Positions 1 to 8,157 of a DNA stretch of 64,000 nt are shown in pieces; the stretch's first letter is position 1, and every line of letters begins with the position of its first letter. The notes beneath the pieces were generated by a model that was given only the letters and a program-made list of their open reading frames with translations, was not told the origin of the DNA and did not search any database. Source of the DNA: Brevibacillus dissolubilis (GTDB lineage: Bacteria; Bacillota; Bacilli; Brevibacillales; Brevibacillaceae). The stretch lies in assembly GCF_006170445.1 (NCBI RefSeq), contig NZ_VCNA01000014.1:62001-126000 (forward strand), given 5' to 3'. The position numbers and the translations under genes were made by a program.

Positions 1-2
1 TA

Positions 3-692
3 GAGTCCTCCACCCAGGTGGTCTACAGTGGGGAACAGGCGATGAAGGAAGCGACCCATCATCTCGAATCCCTGACCAATATGTTGCAAAATGCGACCGA
101 TGCGATCCAACAGCTGGGCGGACGCTCCCAAGAAATCGGCGTCATCATCACGACGATCACCGATATCTCCAGCCAAACCAACCTGCTTGCGCTGAATGCT
201 GCGATTGAGGCAGCCCGTGCAGGTGAGCACGGCCGCGGCTTCGCGATCGTAGCGGACGAGGTGCGCAAGCTTGCGGAAGAATCCAAACAGGCCGGGGAAC
301 AGATCACGTCTCTGATCACTGCCATCCAAAACGAGACCTCCAGCATCGTCGATATGATGGCTGCCAACCTCGATGCCATCCATCGTCAATCCGATATGCT
401 GTCCACCGGGGACAAGGCCCTTGCCACCATTGTGTCACAGGTCGAAGAAACGAGACGCAATACAATCGGGATGCAACGGATCTTCAACAACCTGCAAGAG
501 AACTCCGTGGCGGTGCTGCAAGCGATCGAGACCACATCCGGGATCATCGAAGAGTCCTCCGCCTCGGCAGAGGAAGTGGCCGCAACCGCCCAAGAGCAGT
601 CTGCCACCCTCGATGAAATGGTCAGCCGCCTGCAATCCCTGGCAAGCCTGTCCAGTGACCTGCAAAACGAGATCGGCAAGTTCAAAGTATAA
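3..692 (+). CDS. Methyl-accepting chemotaxis protein, C-terminal fragment (5' cut by window edge)
   Basis: The open frame runs in from the left edge, so only the cytoplasmic signalling half is present. It contains the receptor hairpin tip [20 protein letters not shown], which contacts CheA and CheW, flanked by long Ala/Glu/Gln/Ser-rich coiled-coil helices with possible methylation sites. There is no C-terminal CheR-docking pentapeptide; the protein ends in a short Lys/Val tail. The ligand-binding domain lies outside the window, so the stimulus is unknown. A strong terminator follows at once, so this is the last gene of its transcript. Confidence 0.93.
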   Translation, partial: ESSTQVVYSGEQAMKEATHHLESLTNMLQNATDAIQQLGGRSQEIGVIITTITDISSQTNLLALNAAIEAARAGEHGRGFAIVADEVRKLAEESKQAGEQITSLITAIQNETSSIVDMMAANLDAIHRQSDMLSTGDKALATIVSQVEETRRNTIGMQRIFNNLQENSVAVLQAIETTSGIIEESSASAEEVAATAQEQSATLDEMVSRLQSLASLSSDLQNEIGKFKV

Positions 693-701
693 CAGCCTGA
701 C

Positions 702-748
702 AAAAAACGGGATGCCCAAGTCAAAGTGCTTGGCATCCCGTTTTTTTG
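702..748. terminator. Bidirectional terminator
   Basis: A stem with arms ACGGGATGCCCAAG and CTTGGCATCCCGT is flanked by an A-run on the left and a T-run on the right. It serves the receptor gene from the left and the convergent exporter gene from the right. Confidence 0.9.
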
Positions 749-755
749 TCATTCA

Positions 756-2156
756 TTACGATGAGTGAGGCTGGGCATCCGGCTCTGCCTGTTCTGCCTT
801 GGCTGGCAGCAGCAGTGCGATCAGAGCGGCGATGATACTCATCACGACCATCCATTGAAATACGGTCTCAAGACCTACAGCCATCTGTACTCCAGCACCG
901 CTGTAGGTGTTAAACACCGCACCAAGAACGGCAACCCCTACCGTCTGGCCGACAATCCGTGTGAATTGTAGCGTCCCTGTCGCTACACCGCGCTGTTGCC
1001 AGCCTACACTGCTCTGGACAGAGATGGTGATCGCTGTCATCGAATAACCAAAACCTGCCCCGATGATGAACATTACGAGCGGAATCATCCAGACCGGGCT
1101 TTGTTGGTTGACAAGGGACAGGAGCGAATACCCGAGGATCAAAAGCAACAGCCCGATCATCGTCGCCCGTTTGTACCCGGAGCGGACCAGCATACGCCCC
1201 CCTAAGGAAGCCGCTATCGGCCAGCCAATTGACATCGGCAGCAGAGAAAGGCCCGCATATGTTGCAGAATGCCCCATCACGCTGATAATCCACATCGGCA
1301 GATACGCATTGATCCCCATCAGAATCCCGCCCTGCACGAAGGAGACTGCCTGTGACACAGACATCAGCCTCATTTTATACAGACGCAGCGGAACCAATGG
1401 CTCTGGCACCCGCCGCTCAATCATCAGGAAGATCCCGAACAAGACGGCACTGACGATGAAATACATCCACGTAGCCGCAGTCAGATTCAGAGCGCTACCC
1501 TCTCCACCTGAGAGCAGGCTGTAGAGGAACAACCCGAGGCTGAGCGAGAAGAACAAGGCCCCGTAATAATCGATATGTACCTTTTTAACCACCACATTCT
1601 CGTGGAAGTTCTTCCAGATGAGGAAGATGGCCACAAGACCGACTGGCAGGTTGATGTAGAAGATCCATTCCCACGAGATATAATCGACGAAAAAGCCTCC
1701 CACCAACGGTCCGACGATCCCGGCCACACCCCACATCGAGCTGAACAGCCCCATCAGCTTGGCCCGCTCCTCCTGCGAGAACACGTCTCCGATAATCGTC
1801 ATGGTCATCGGCTGTACCGCCCCTGCGCCGATCCCCTGTAAGGCACGGAAGATCATCAGCTGTGTCATCGATGTAGACATCCCGCACAAGCCTGAACCGA
1901 TCAAAAAGGTGGCGGTACCGAACAGGAAGATTTTTTTCCTCCCGAACAAATCTGCCAGCTTCCCGTAGATCGGAGTCGTGATGCCCGTAGTGAGCAGATA
2001 AATGGAGAAGACCCATGAGATCAGCTCGCTTTGTCCGAGATCGCCTGCAATCGCAGGCATCGCCGTACTGACCACCGTCGTATCAATCGCGGTCAAAAAC
2101 GTTGCCACCATCAAGGCCGTAATGATATTGCGCTTGCTGGACTGTGAAGTTGTCAT
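756..2156 (-). CDS. MFS drug exporter, DHA2 (14-TM, EmrB/QacA) family
   Basis: A roughly 466-residue membrane protein of the drug:H+ antiporter-2 family, probably exporting hydrophobic or cationic compounds. Motif A (GKLADLFGRKK) sits in the loop between helices 2 and 3, and the antiporter motif C (GVAGIVGPLVGG) is in helix 5. An acidic residue in helix 1 (TAIDTT) is typical of the family. Two ATGs lie close together. GGGAG is only 3 nt from the first (2162) but 9 nt from the second (2156), so I chose the second. A candidate promoter lies just upstream and no regulator gene adjoins it. The exact substrate cannot be read from sequence. Confidence 0.9.
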   Translation of the reverse strand: MTTSQSSKRNIITALMVATFLTAIDTTVVSTAMPAIAGDLGQSELISWVFSIYLLTTGITTPIYGKLADLFGRKKIFLFGTATFLIGSGLCGMSTSMTQLMIFRALQGIGAGAVQPMTMTIIGDVFSQEERAKLMGLFSSMWGVAGIVGPLVGGFFVDYISWEWIFYINLPVGLVAIFLIWKNFHENVVVKKVHIDYYGALFFSLSLGLFLYSLLSGGEGSALNLTAATWMYFIVSAVLFGIFLMIERRVPEPLVPLRLYKMRLMSVSQAVSFVQGGILMGINAYLPMWIISVMGHSATYAGLSLLPMSIGWPIAASLGGRMLVRSGYKRATMIGLLLLILGYSLLSLVNQQSPVWMIPLVMFIIGAGFGYSMTAITISVQSSVGWQQRGVATGTLQFTRIVGQTVGVAVLGAVFNTYSGAGVQMAVGLETVFQWMVVMSIIAALIALLLPAKAEQAEPDAQPHSS

Positions 2157-2191
2157 ACCCATTTTCTCCCTTTTTAAATTAGTACCTATCT

Positions 2192-2220
2192 ATCATGGAG
2201 AATCCAAGCTTTGAAGTCAA
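2192..2220 (-). promoter_or_regulatory. SigA-type promoter of the DHA2 exporter
   Basis: On the minus strand TTGACT (-35) is followed after 17 nt by CATGAT (-10). Downstream is TTAGTACCTA, which resembles half of a FapR or MarR operator but has no second half. Confidence 0.45.
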
Positions 2221-2237
2221 CTGCAAGGGACACTTAT

Positions 2238-2263
2238 AAAAAAAGAGCGCTCATCGGCGCCCT
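2238..2263 (-). terminator. Terminator of the thioesterase gene
   Basis: Minus strand stem AGGGCGC / GCGCTCT with loop CGATGA, followed by a run of seven T. Confidence 0.8.
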
Positions 2264-2264
2264 G

Positions 2265-2672
2265 TTAGATTTTTGGTACATGTTCAAAGAATTTTTGTAA
2301 CTCAGCAGGTGCTTCAACCGCACGTCTTGCTTTGGCATCGATCATGACAGATGTGATCTTCGCATCGGCGACCAGATCCCCTGCTTCGTTGTAGATTTCC
2401 TGACCGATCACACTGCTTTTGTTGCCGACGGTCAAAGGTTTGGTGACAATCTTCAGTGTTTCGTCCATCAGCACTTCTTTCCGATAGTTAATATTAATAT
2501 TGACCACTACCGGCAGAATTCCGCGCTCGCGCATCGCTTCCATGGTCAGTCCCAGTTCTTTCAGCCACTCAAAACGTGCCCACTCCATATACTCCAAGTA
2601 TTTGGCATTGTTGACGTGACCGATGGTGTCTACTTCTGTGGAGCGTACGGTATTGGTAAAAATATGTTCCAT
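2265..2672 (-). CDS. Acyl-CoA thioesterase, hotdog fold (4HBT/YbgC-like)
   Basis: A 135-residue single hotdog domain. The N-terminal stretch STEVDTIGHVNNAKYLEYMEW carries the family Asp and the HVNN turn found in 4-hydroxybenzoyl-CoA thioesterase relatives, which hydrolyse acyl-CoA thioesters in the cytosol. The frame is open 24 codons further upstream, but GAGGT lies 8 nt before the ATG at 2672, which matches where homologues usually begin. It is probably transcribed alone. The acyl chain preference is not predictable. Confidence 0.85.
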   Translation of the reverse strand: MEHIFTNTVRSTEVDTIGHVNNAKYLEYMEWARFEWLKELGLTMEAMRERGILPVVVNININYRKEVLMDETLKIVTKPLTVGNKSSVIGQEIYNEAGDLVADAKITSVMIDAKARRAVEAPAELQKFFEHVPKI

Positions 2673-2828
2673 TTTGCCTGACCTCACTTTCTGTTCATGC
2701 TCTAAGTATACCCGATATCGCATATTGAGTGAACATTCATTCATGACGATTTTTATGTCGTGTATTTTCTGAAGGTTGCTTATATAATTGAATGGTAAGG
2801 ATTACCTGATAGAAAGGTTGTGCTTTTC

Positions 2829-3296
2829 TTGACTACTGCTGCTACCTCTGCACAAATCAGTCAAATCGAAAACACCCGCGCGCTTCGTTACCGTCCTATT
2901 TTAGACAATCTCACCGCTGAGCAGGTAACATGGAAGGTTGCTCCAGGCTCCAACTCGATCGGTTTCTTGATTCGTCATATCGCTGAGGCGGAGTATGCGT
3001 TCTCCGGTATGTTCACCGGTAAACGTTACGAAGGTCTGTCCGAATTTTTCACCTTGGGCCCAGTAACCGATCAGGGACAAGTGACTGACCTGGCTGCCAC
3101 CATCAAATTCGCTGACGAAGCTTTTTCCTATCTGATGGAAGCTGTCAAAGCACTCCCCGAAGATAAATGGGACATAAAAACCGAGACTCCAGTCGGTCCT
3201 CTCAGCCCGCGTGAAGGCTTGAGCCTGATGCAACACCACATGGGTTATCACGCAGGTCAAATCGGTCTGATCGCCAAGTACGGCTCTACCCTCTAG
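2829..3296 (+). CDS. DinB-family protein
   Basis: A four-helix-bundle DinB/YfiT superfamily protein of about 155 residues. The metal-ligand His positions are visible as LIRHIAEAE in the first half and MQHHMGYHAGQI near the C-terminus. Members include damage-inducible proteins and thiol-dependent S-transferases; nothing here fixes the reaction. No ATG lies near the start. GTG at 2820 is too close to AGAAAGG, whereas TTG at 2829 is 11 nt away, so TTG is preferred. TATAAT at 2783-2788 is a likely -10 box. The GNAT gene follows after 7 nt, so the two are probably cotranscribed. Confidence 0.8.
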   Translation: MTTAATSAQISQIENTRALRYRPILDNLTAEQVTWKVAPGSNSIGFLIRHIAEAEYAFSGMFTGKRYEGLSEFFTLGPVTDQGQVTDLAATIKFADEAFSYLMEAVKALPEDKWDIKTETPVGPLSPREGLSLMQHHMGYHAGQIGLIAKYGSTL

Positions 3297-3303
3297 AACG
3301 GGC

Positions 3304-3816
3304 ATGAGTATTCACCTGCAAGGCACTCGCATCACGATCACAGAATGGAGCGCGGCTGATCTTACAGCCGCGCTTAACGTATATAACAGCAATCCCGCTT
3401 ATAACGAGTCCATCTTCGGTACGCCACAGCTCACTTGCGACGCACTGCGGTCGGAGTATGAAAAGTGGCGAGACATGCCCACCAGTCACTGGCTGGCCAT
3501 CCGTCTAGCTGATGAGTGGATTGGCGTGGGTCATATCGCGGTCGTAAATCCACGCGATGAGAAGAGCTGGATCGGCCTCTTGATGATCCATGGTGAGCAT
3601 CAGCGGCTCGGATACGGCCGGGAAGCGTATCACCTGATCGAATCCCACCTTCGGATGCTCGGCAGGACAAGTCTGAATGCCGGGGTGACCGTCTCCAATT
3701 CCGGGGCACTCGCCTTTTTTGGAACAATGGGTTTCGAGCAATATCGACAAGTCTTGGCACCAGTCGGCAAGCAGGTTCAACCCGTCATGTGCATGGCCAA
3801 ATGGCTGGGTGAATAA
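3304..3816 (+). CDS. GNAT-family N-acetyltransferase
   Basis: A 170-residue protein with the GCN5-related acetyl-CoA-binding motif A visible as EHQRLGYGREAY (Q/RxxGxG/A) near residue 103, then the typical NxxALAFFGTMGF helix-strand that ends the fold. It probably transfers an acetyl group to a small amine or an antibiotic; the acceptor is unknown. It starts 7 nt after the DinB-family stop with only a weak ribosome site, which suggests translational coupling. The 140 nt after it hold no gene. Confidence 0.85.
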   Translation: MSIHLQGTRITITEWSAADLTAALNVYNSNPAYNESIFGTPQLTCDALRSEYEKWRDMPTSHWLAIRLADEWIGVGHIAVVNPRDEKSWIGLLMIHGEHQRLGYGREAYHLIESHLRMLGRTSLNAGVTVSNSGALAFFGTMGFEQYRQVLAPVGKQVQPVMCMAKWLGE

Positions 3817-3988
3817 AACAGAAAATCAGGTGAAATCAGTGGCATACTCGGACAAATGGGTATGTCACTTTTTGTTGTCCAGCTATATTGTATCAGTAGG
3901 GATTATCCAATACCGAAGTATGACCAGCCGGCCCCACCAGACAGGCAGATTGTAGATGTTTCGTGATGACAGAAAGGCTGATGACACG

Positions 3989-5350
3989 ATGTTTAAAAGC
4001 TTACAACTCAAAATCCTGGTCTCGTTCTGCATCTTAAACCTTGTAGCGTGTGGCACGCTCGGGATTATGGTCTATAATTCTGCGGTCAATCTGGTCACCT
4101 CGACCATCGGTACTCAGGCGAAGGCTGTCATCGAGATGGCACGCAATCAAGTGGATACGGAAGCCTTGAAAAAAGTGATCAACGAGGTGAAGCGGCTGGA
4201 GAATGACCCCCAGCGTGTGGAAAAAATTGTGAGTATGCCGGAGTACCAGAGCATCCGAACCAAATTAACCACCTATCGGATCACCAACGGCATCAAGTAT
4301 CTATACACCATGGCCAAACAAGATGACGGCTCCTATATGTATGTCATCGATGGCTTTCCATTGGACTACAGCGGCAGCCAGATTTCTCTGCCCGGCGATG
4401 TGGAGAAGGAGTACTATGAGGACATGGACTCGGCCTTCACTACCCAGCGTACACAGATTGGACAGTTGACCTTCAGCGACAAGTGGGGAGCCAATATTTC
4501 CACCTATGTGCCGATCTTTGATTCAAAAGGGACATTTGTCGGGATCATGGGCGCTGATTTTGACGCGAGCGAAGTGTATCAGATCCTTGATACCAATAAA
4601 AAGAACATCATCGCCCTGACCATCTCCATTTTGTTTATCTCCGCTTACTTCTCCTATATCTTCTCCCACTATTTCCTCCATCCGCTGCGCCAGCTTACCG
4701 ACAAAGTAGCCAAAGTGCGCGGAGGCGACCTCTCCATCCAGGTCGAGGTGACCAGTCAGGACGAGATCGGTCAGCTTGCCCTCTCCTTCCGCGATATGAT
4801 CAGTGAGTTACAAGTGATGTTTGAGCAGGTCAGTCATCTGGCCTATCATGATACATTGACAGGCTTGCCGAACCGCCGTTCGTTTGAGACAGAGCTGTCC
4901 GCGGCTCTCTCGAAAAAGGATCAGGCTGTGGCTGGCGCTGTTTTATTTATTGACCTGGATCAGTTCAAAGCCGTCAACGATACCTGGGGGCATGATGTCG
5001 GAGATGCCCTGCTGCAGGAAGTGGCGCGGCGGCTGGTCAAGATCATTTTTGGGTATGGGATGGTTGCCCGCCTCGGCGGAGATGAGTTCATCGTACTGCT
5101 TCATAAATATGAAAGCCTGTCTACCATCAAGTCGATCGCCATCCAAATCCTAGAGAGCCTGCAGCCTCCCATCACCATCGACTCCTACCAGCTTCCCGTC
5201 ACCCCAAGCATCGGCATCGCCCTCTTCCCCGAACACGGCAAGCATCCCCAGGAACTGATCCAAAAAGCTGACATCGCCATGTATAGCGTCAAACAACACG
5301 GCAAAAACAGCTTTGCCTTCTACTCCCCTACCTTGGAGATGCCAAAATGA
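3989..5350 (+). CDS. Diguanylate cyclase with Cache sensor, HAMP and GGDEF domains
   Basis: A membrane-anchored enzyme of about 453 residues that should make c-di-GMP from two GTP. Order: TM helix (roughly residues 8-30), extracytoplasmic dCache-like region to about 210, TM helix 2, HAMP, then GGDEF beginning at DTLTGLPNRR. The active-site GGDEF motif is intact near residue 363. The product-inhibition RxxD position reads FGYG, so feedback control by the I-site looks absent. The start at 3989 is preferred because AGAAAGG precedes it; an ATG 11 codons upstream lacks a good site. A strong terminator follows, so it is monocistronic. Confidence 0.9.
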   Translation: MFKSLQLKILVSFCILNLVACGTLGIMVYNSAVNLVTSTIGTQAKAVIEMARNQVDTEALKKVINEVKRLENDPQRVEKIVSMPEYQSIRTKLTTYRITNGIKYLYTMAKQDDGSYMYVIDGFPLDYSGSQISLPGDVEKEYYEDMDSAFTTQRTQIGQLTFSDKWGANISTYVPIFDSKGTFVGIMGADFDASEVYQILDTNKKNIIALTISILFISAYFSYIFSHYFLHPLRQLTDKVAKVRGGDLSIQVEVTSQDEIGQLALSFRDMISELQVMFEQVSHLAYHDTLTGLPNRRSFETELSAALSKKDQAVAGAVLFIDLDQFKAVNDTWGHDVGDALLQEVARRLVKIIFGYGMVARLGGDEFIVLLHKYESLSTIKSIAIQILESLQPPITIDSYQLPVTPSIGIALFPEHGKHPQELIQKADIAMYSVKQHGKNSFAFYSPTLEMPK

Positions 5351-5374
5351 GAAAAATGGGATCAAACCTGACAT

Positions 5375-5410
5375 AAAAACCTTGATTTTATGGAAGATCA
5401 AGGTTTTTTT
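5375..5410 (+). terminator. Terminator of the GGDEF gene
   Basis: Stem AACCTTGA / TCAAGGTT with a 12-nt loop and a T-run after it. Confidence 0.85.
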
Positions 5411-5431
5411 CATGGGAAATAGGCAGAATGA

Positions 5432-5470
5432 TTGTATGATGATTCAGAATGATGTAAGATTATCTTACAT
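5432..5470 (+). promoter_or_regulatory. Promoter with perfect 19-bp palindromic operator
   Basis: TTGTAT (5432-5437), a 17-nt spacer and TAAGAT (5455-5460) form a SigA-type promoter. The -10 box lies inside the perfect palindrome ATGTAAGATTATCTTACAT (5452-5470: 9-bp arms, 1-nt centre). A dyad covering -10 and +1 is classic repressor placement. I do not recognise the cognate regulator. Confidence 0.6.
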
Positions 5471-5514
5471 AGAATTCGTTACGTCCAACAATTTCGGCTG
5501 AAAGGGTGAATCCT

Positions 5515-5778
5515 ATGGGTCTGTTATTTGATATGGTGAAGGCATACCGTCAACGCCTTCCCCATGATGTCGCGCGGCTGTTGCCTTTGGAGCATTTAGA
5601 AAAGATTCATCTTACACAGGAGGCGATTGCCGAGATTTTGGACCGAATGGAGCAAGTAACTAATCCGTCTGCACCAGCGGATGATACCGCTGGCGATCCC
5701 GCTCTTTTCTCCAACCAAACTCTCCCGGATCACACTGCTGCGTCTGGAGATGATCCGGTTTGTCCAGAAAAAGCCTAG
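5515..5778 (+). CDS. Small protein of unknown function
   Basis: An 87-residue protein. The first 50 residues look helical and charged (MGLLFDMVKAYRQRLP, then LPLEHLEKIHLTQEAIAEIL), followed by a disordered Pro/Ala/Asp-rich tail. No signal peptide or membrane helix. The ATG at 5515 has AAAGGGTGA 5 nt upstream; a GTG three codons earlier overlaps that site and is unlikely. I do not recognise the family. It stands alone behind the palindromic promoter, so it is probably made only under a specific condition. Confidence 0.65.
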   Translation: MGLLFDMVKAYRQRLPHDVARLLPLEHLEKIHLTQEAIAEILDRMEQVTNPSAPADDTAGDPALFSNQTLPDHTAASGDDPVCPEKA

Positions 5779-5964
5779 CCTTCAAAAAAAGAGTAGACCG
5801 TTGTCCGATCTGTCATGCTGTCCTTGTCACTCATGTCAGCCTCGGCAAAGTGTTAACCTGGTGTTCACAAAATCCCCTTCATTTCCGCTGGGAGAATGAG
5901 CAGTAGCGGTTGTGCCCCCTCTATCCCATCATGATATAATGCAGACAAGGTTATTCTGAATGGC

Positions 5965-6819
5965 ATGAAAAGGGTGACAGAGACGTTGCAAAAACATTAT
6001 CGGCATCATATCGAAATACACGGAAAACCGGATCGGGATTGGCTCATCCTCATTCATGGTGCGGGAGGCTCGTCGAAAAGCTGGTATAAGCAGTTAGCCG
6101 CATTCGCTGAGCATTTTCATGTGCTCGTCTACGATCTGCGCGGTCACGGAAAAACCGCTGCGCTAAACGAGCACGATGAGGAGGAGTACTCTTTTCATCT
6201 GATCGCCCAAGACCTTCTGTCGATTATGGATCAGCATCATATCCGTTCTGCTCACCTGTGCGGCTGCTCTCTGGGGACCGTGGTGATGCAGGAGCTGTCC
6301 CTGATCGCTCCCGAACGGATTGATTCCATGGTGATGGCCGGTGCAGTCACCAAGTTTCACGGCTGGTCGAAGCTCCTGTACATGATCGCACGATACCTGC
6401 TGGTGCACATCCTATCGAAAGACCAGCTGTACCCGCTGATGGCTTATATGTTTATGCCGTTCAAGCTGGCGCGCGGATCACGCCGTCTGTTTATCCGTGA
6501 GTCCAAAAAGCTGTGTCCAGACGTTTTTTATAAATGGTGGCGGTTGACGTATCAGTTTACGATCTATCACAGGCTGAAGGAAATGCGGATTCCTACGCTG
6601 ATTGTGATGGGTGAATATGATTATTCATTTTTGTCCGGCAGCTATCTCCTGCTGAAAAAGTGTCCGAATGCAACACATCATGTGCTGGAGAGAGCCGGGC
6701 ATGTGTGTAATATGGATCAGCCGAGGGCGTTTAATAAGCTGGCTGTGGAGTTTTTGCTTGGGCAGAGTGGGGCGAAAAGTGTGGTTCGAGAGGAAGAGGC
6801 TTTCCATCTGCTTGCCTAG
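5965..6819 (+). CDS. Alpha/beta-hydrolase
   Basis: A 284-residue cytosolic alpha/beta-hydrolase with a full catalytic set. The oxyanion-hole motif is HGAGG, the nucleophile elbow is GCSLG (Ser), the acid is in GEYDYSF, and the His is in AGHVCNMDQP. A lid-like insertion of about 60 residues rich in Leu, Tyr and Met lies between the elbow and the acid. The family covers esterases, lipases and C-C hydrolases, so the substrate is open. TATAAT at 5935-5940 gives a -10 box. The ribosome site is weak, so the start is the least certain part. A terminator follows at 6893. Confidence 0.85.
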   Translation: MKRVTETLQKHYRHHIEIHGKPDRDWLILIHGAGGSSKSWYKQLAAFAEHFHVLVYDLRGHGKTAALNEHDEEEYSFHLIAQDLLSIMDQHHIRSAHLCGCSLGTVVMQELSLIAPERIDSMVMAGAVTKFHGWSKLLYMIARYLLVHILSKDQLYPLMAYMFMPFKLARGSRRLFIRESKKLCPDVFYKWWRLTYQFTIYHRLKEMRIPTLIVMGEYDYSFLSGSYLLLKKCPNATHHVLERAGHVCNMDQPRAFNKLAVEFLLGQSGAKSVVREEEAFHLLA

Positions 6820-6892
6820 TTGAATCCCCTGCGTGAGAAGGGGTGACTGTCCGCTGCGAAACAAAACATGGCTAAGGACGGGGCAAAAATGA

Positions 6893-6940
6893 TAAAAAGC
6901 TTGGATGTATGCCAACTTTGGCGGCTTATCCAAGCTTTTT
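6893..6940. terminator. Bidirectional terminator
   Basis: Arms AAAAAGCTTGGAT and ATCCAAGCTTTTT enclose a smaller GCCAAC...TTGGC hairpin. It lies between the hydrolase and the convergent glycosylase gene. Confidence 0.85.
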
Positions 6941-7010
6941 CCGTATGCTATTTTACCTGACTCAGTTACTCTGAACTACTCTGCATCCATATTCCTCACT
7001 CGACCTCACT

Positions 7011-7946
7011 TCACTTACCCTTCAATCCATCCACCAGCTCCATAAACCCCGCTTCCTTCCGCTTCAGCGCCCCTACGGCCTCCCACATATACAGGGACAC
7101 ATAGCTCCGATACGGTCTCCAGCTCTCGCCGATCTCCCTGATCTCGGCTTCCGTCGGCTTTTCCGTCATGCCGTACATGATCATCATGCCATTGCGAAGC
7201 CCGATATCGGCTGCAGGCAACAGGTCAGGGCGGCCCATCCCAAACATCAGGAGGCACTCGACGGTCCAGCGGCCAATGCCTCGGAGCGGGGTCAGGTAGG
7301 CAATGATTTCATCGTCGGACATGTGCGGGAGTCGGTCGAGGTCGACTTTGCCATCGACGACAGCGCGGGCGAAGTCGATGATGTATTCGGCCTTGCGTTG
7401 GCTGTATTGAAGCTCGCGCAGCTGGGCGACCTCCAGGCGTGCGATGGCTTCCGCGGTAGGAAAAACATAAAAGGTGGTGCCGTCCTCCGCCGTGATCGAA
7501 TCCCCAGCCAAGGTGAGCAAGCGGTGCGTGAGTGTAGCGGCAAAAGCAAGGTTGAGCTGCTGGCCGATAATCGTGCGGATCATCGATTGGAACAAGTCTG
7601 GATCAAGCAAATACCGCAGTCCGCGAAAGCTCTCCACCAACGGCTTGAGGTGCTGATCCTGATTCATATGATCATACAGCGGCTGCAGGTCCACATCTGC
7701 GCTGAACATATGCTTAACCTTATACACCAGCTCTTCCTGCTGGGCTTGTCCCAAATCACCAACCGCTGTCAGCTCAATCGACGGCTCTTCATCTCCCCCC
7801 TGAAACTGCAGGGTGACCAGCTCCGGCTTTCCCTGCAGGCGAAACGCCCGGCGGATCAGCCTATTCTCTGCATCGACACGCAGTTGATCGTCCGGGTGCG
7901 ATTCTAATCGGCGCAACAGACGGTCAAACGAATAAGGCGGTTTCAT
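7011..7946 (-). CDS. DNA-3-methyladenine glycosylase II (AlkA-like)
   Basis: A 311-residue base-excision repair enzyme that should remove alkylated purines from DNA. The C-terminal half holds the helix-hairpin-helix (LRGIGRWTVECLLMF) and the Gly/Pro-rich loop with the catalytic Asp (LLPAADIGLRNG). The N-terminal half matches the AlkA-type beta-domain. Two starts are possible: ATG 7946 with GAGG 6 nt upstream, and GTG 7967 with GAGAGG 7 nt upstream. I chose the ATG. It is monocistronic. An Ada-type regulator/repair fusion lies far away at the right end of the window. Confidence 0.9.
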   Translation of the reverse strand: MKPPYSFDRLLRRLESHPDDQLRVDAENRLIRRAFRLQGKPELVTLQFQGGDEEPSIELTAVGDLGQAQQEELVYKVKHMFSADVDLQPLYDHMNQDQHLKPLVESFRGLRYLLDPDLFQSMIRTIIGQQLNLAFAATLTHRLLTLAGDSITAEDGTTFYVFPTAEAIARLEVAQLRELQYSQRKAEYIIDFARAVVDGKVDLDRLPHMSDDEIIAYLTPLRGIGRWTVECLLMFGMGRPDLLPAADIGLRNGMMIMYGMTEKPTEAEIREIGESWRPYRSYVSLYMWEAVGALKRKEAGFMELVDGLKGK

Positions 7947-8113
7947 TTCAATCCTCGTGGTAAACACTGCTTATCCTCTCCCCTCATCTTTGAGTACCTT
8001 TTTCTGAGTCCTACCACTGTTTTCCTGTTTCCATTCTCTGTAGTAACACAATTTTTGCTAGACCGCTGTATATTCTGAGCAAAATACGCTATGTCCGTGT
8101 TCACGCTCTCCCT

Positions 8114-8119
8114 TATAAT
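8114..8119 (+). promoter_or_regulatory. -10 box before the interrupted MFS gene
   Basis: TATAAT lies 38 nt before the ATG at 8158. No good -35 box is seen (ATGTCC at 17-nt spacing). Confidence 0.4.
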
Positions 8120-8157
8120 GGGGAGAAATCTTTGGAAAAAGCGGTGAACACATCCTT

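Noticed and set aside
2172-2194. TTAGTACCTA, like a FapR half-site
   Set aside because: The second half of the palindrome is missing and the gene is a drug exporter, not a lipid gene.
2673-2744. N-terminal extension of the thioesterase frame
   Set aside because: A better ribosome site and the usual family start are at 2672.
3817-3955. Small open frame continuing past the GNAT gene
   Set aside because: It begins inside the acetyltransferase gene in another frame, with no ribosome site; the stretch looks like plain leader DNA.
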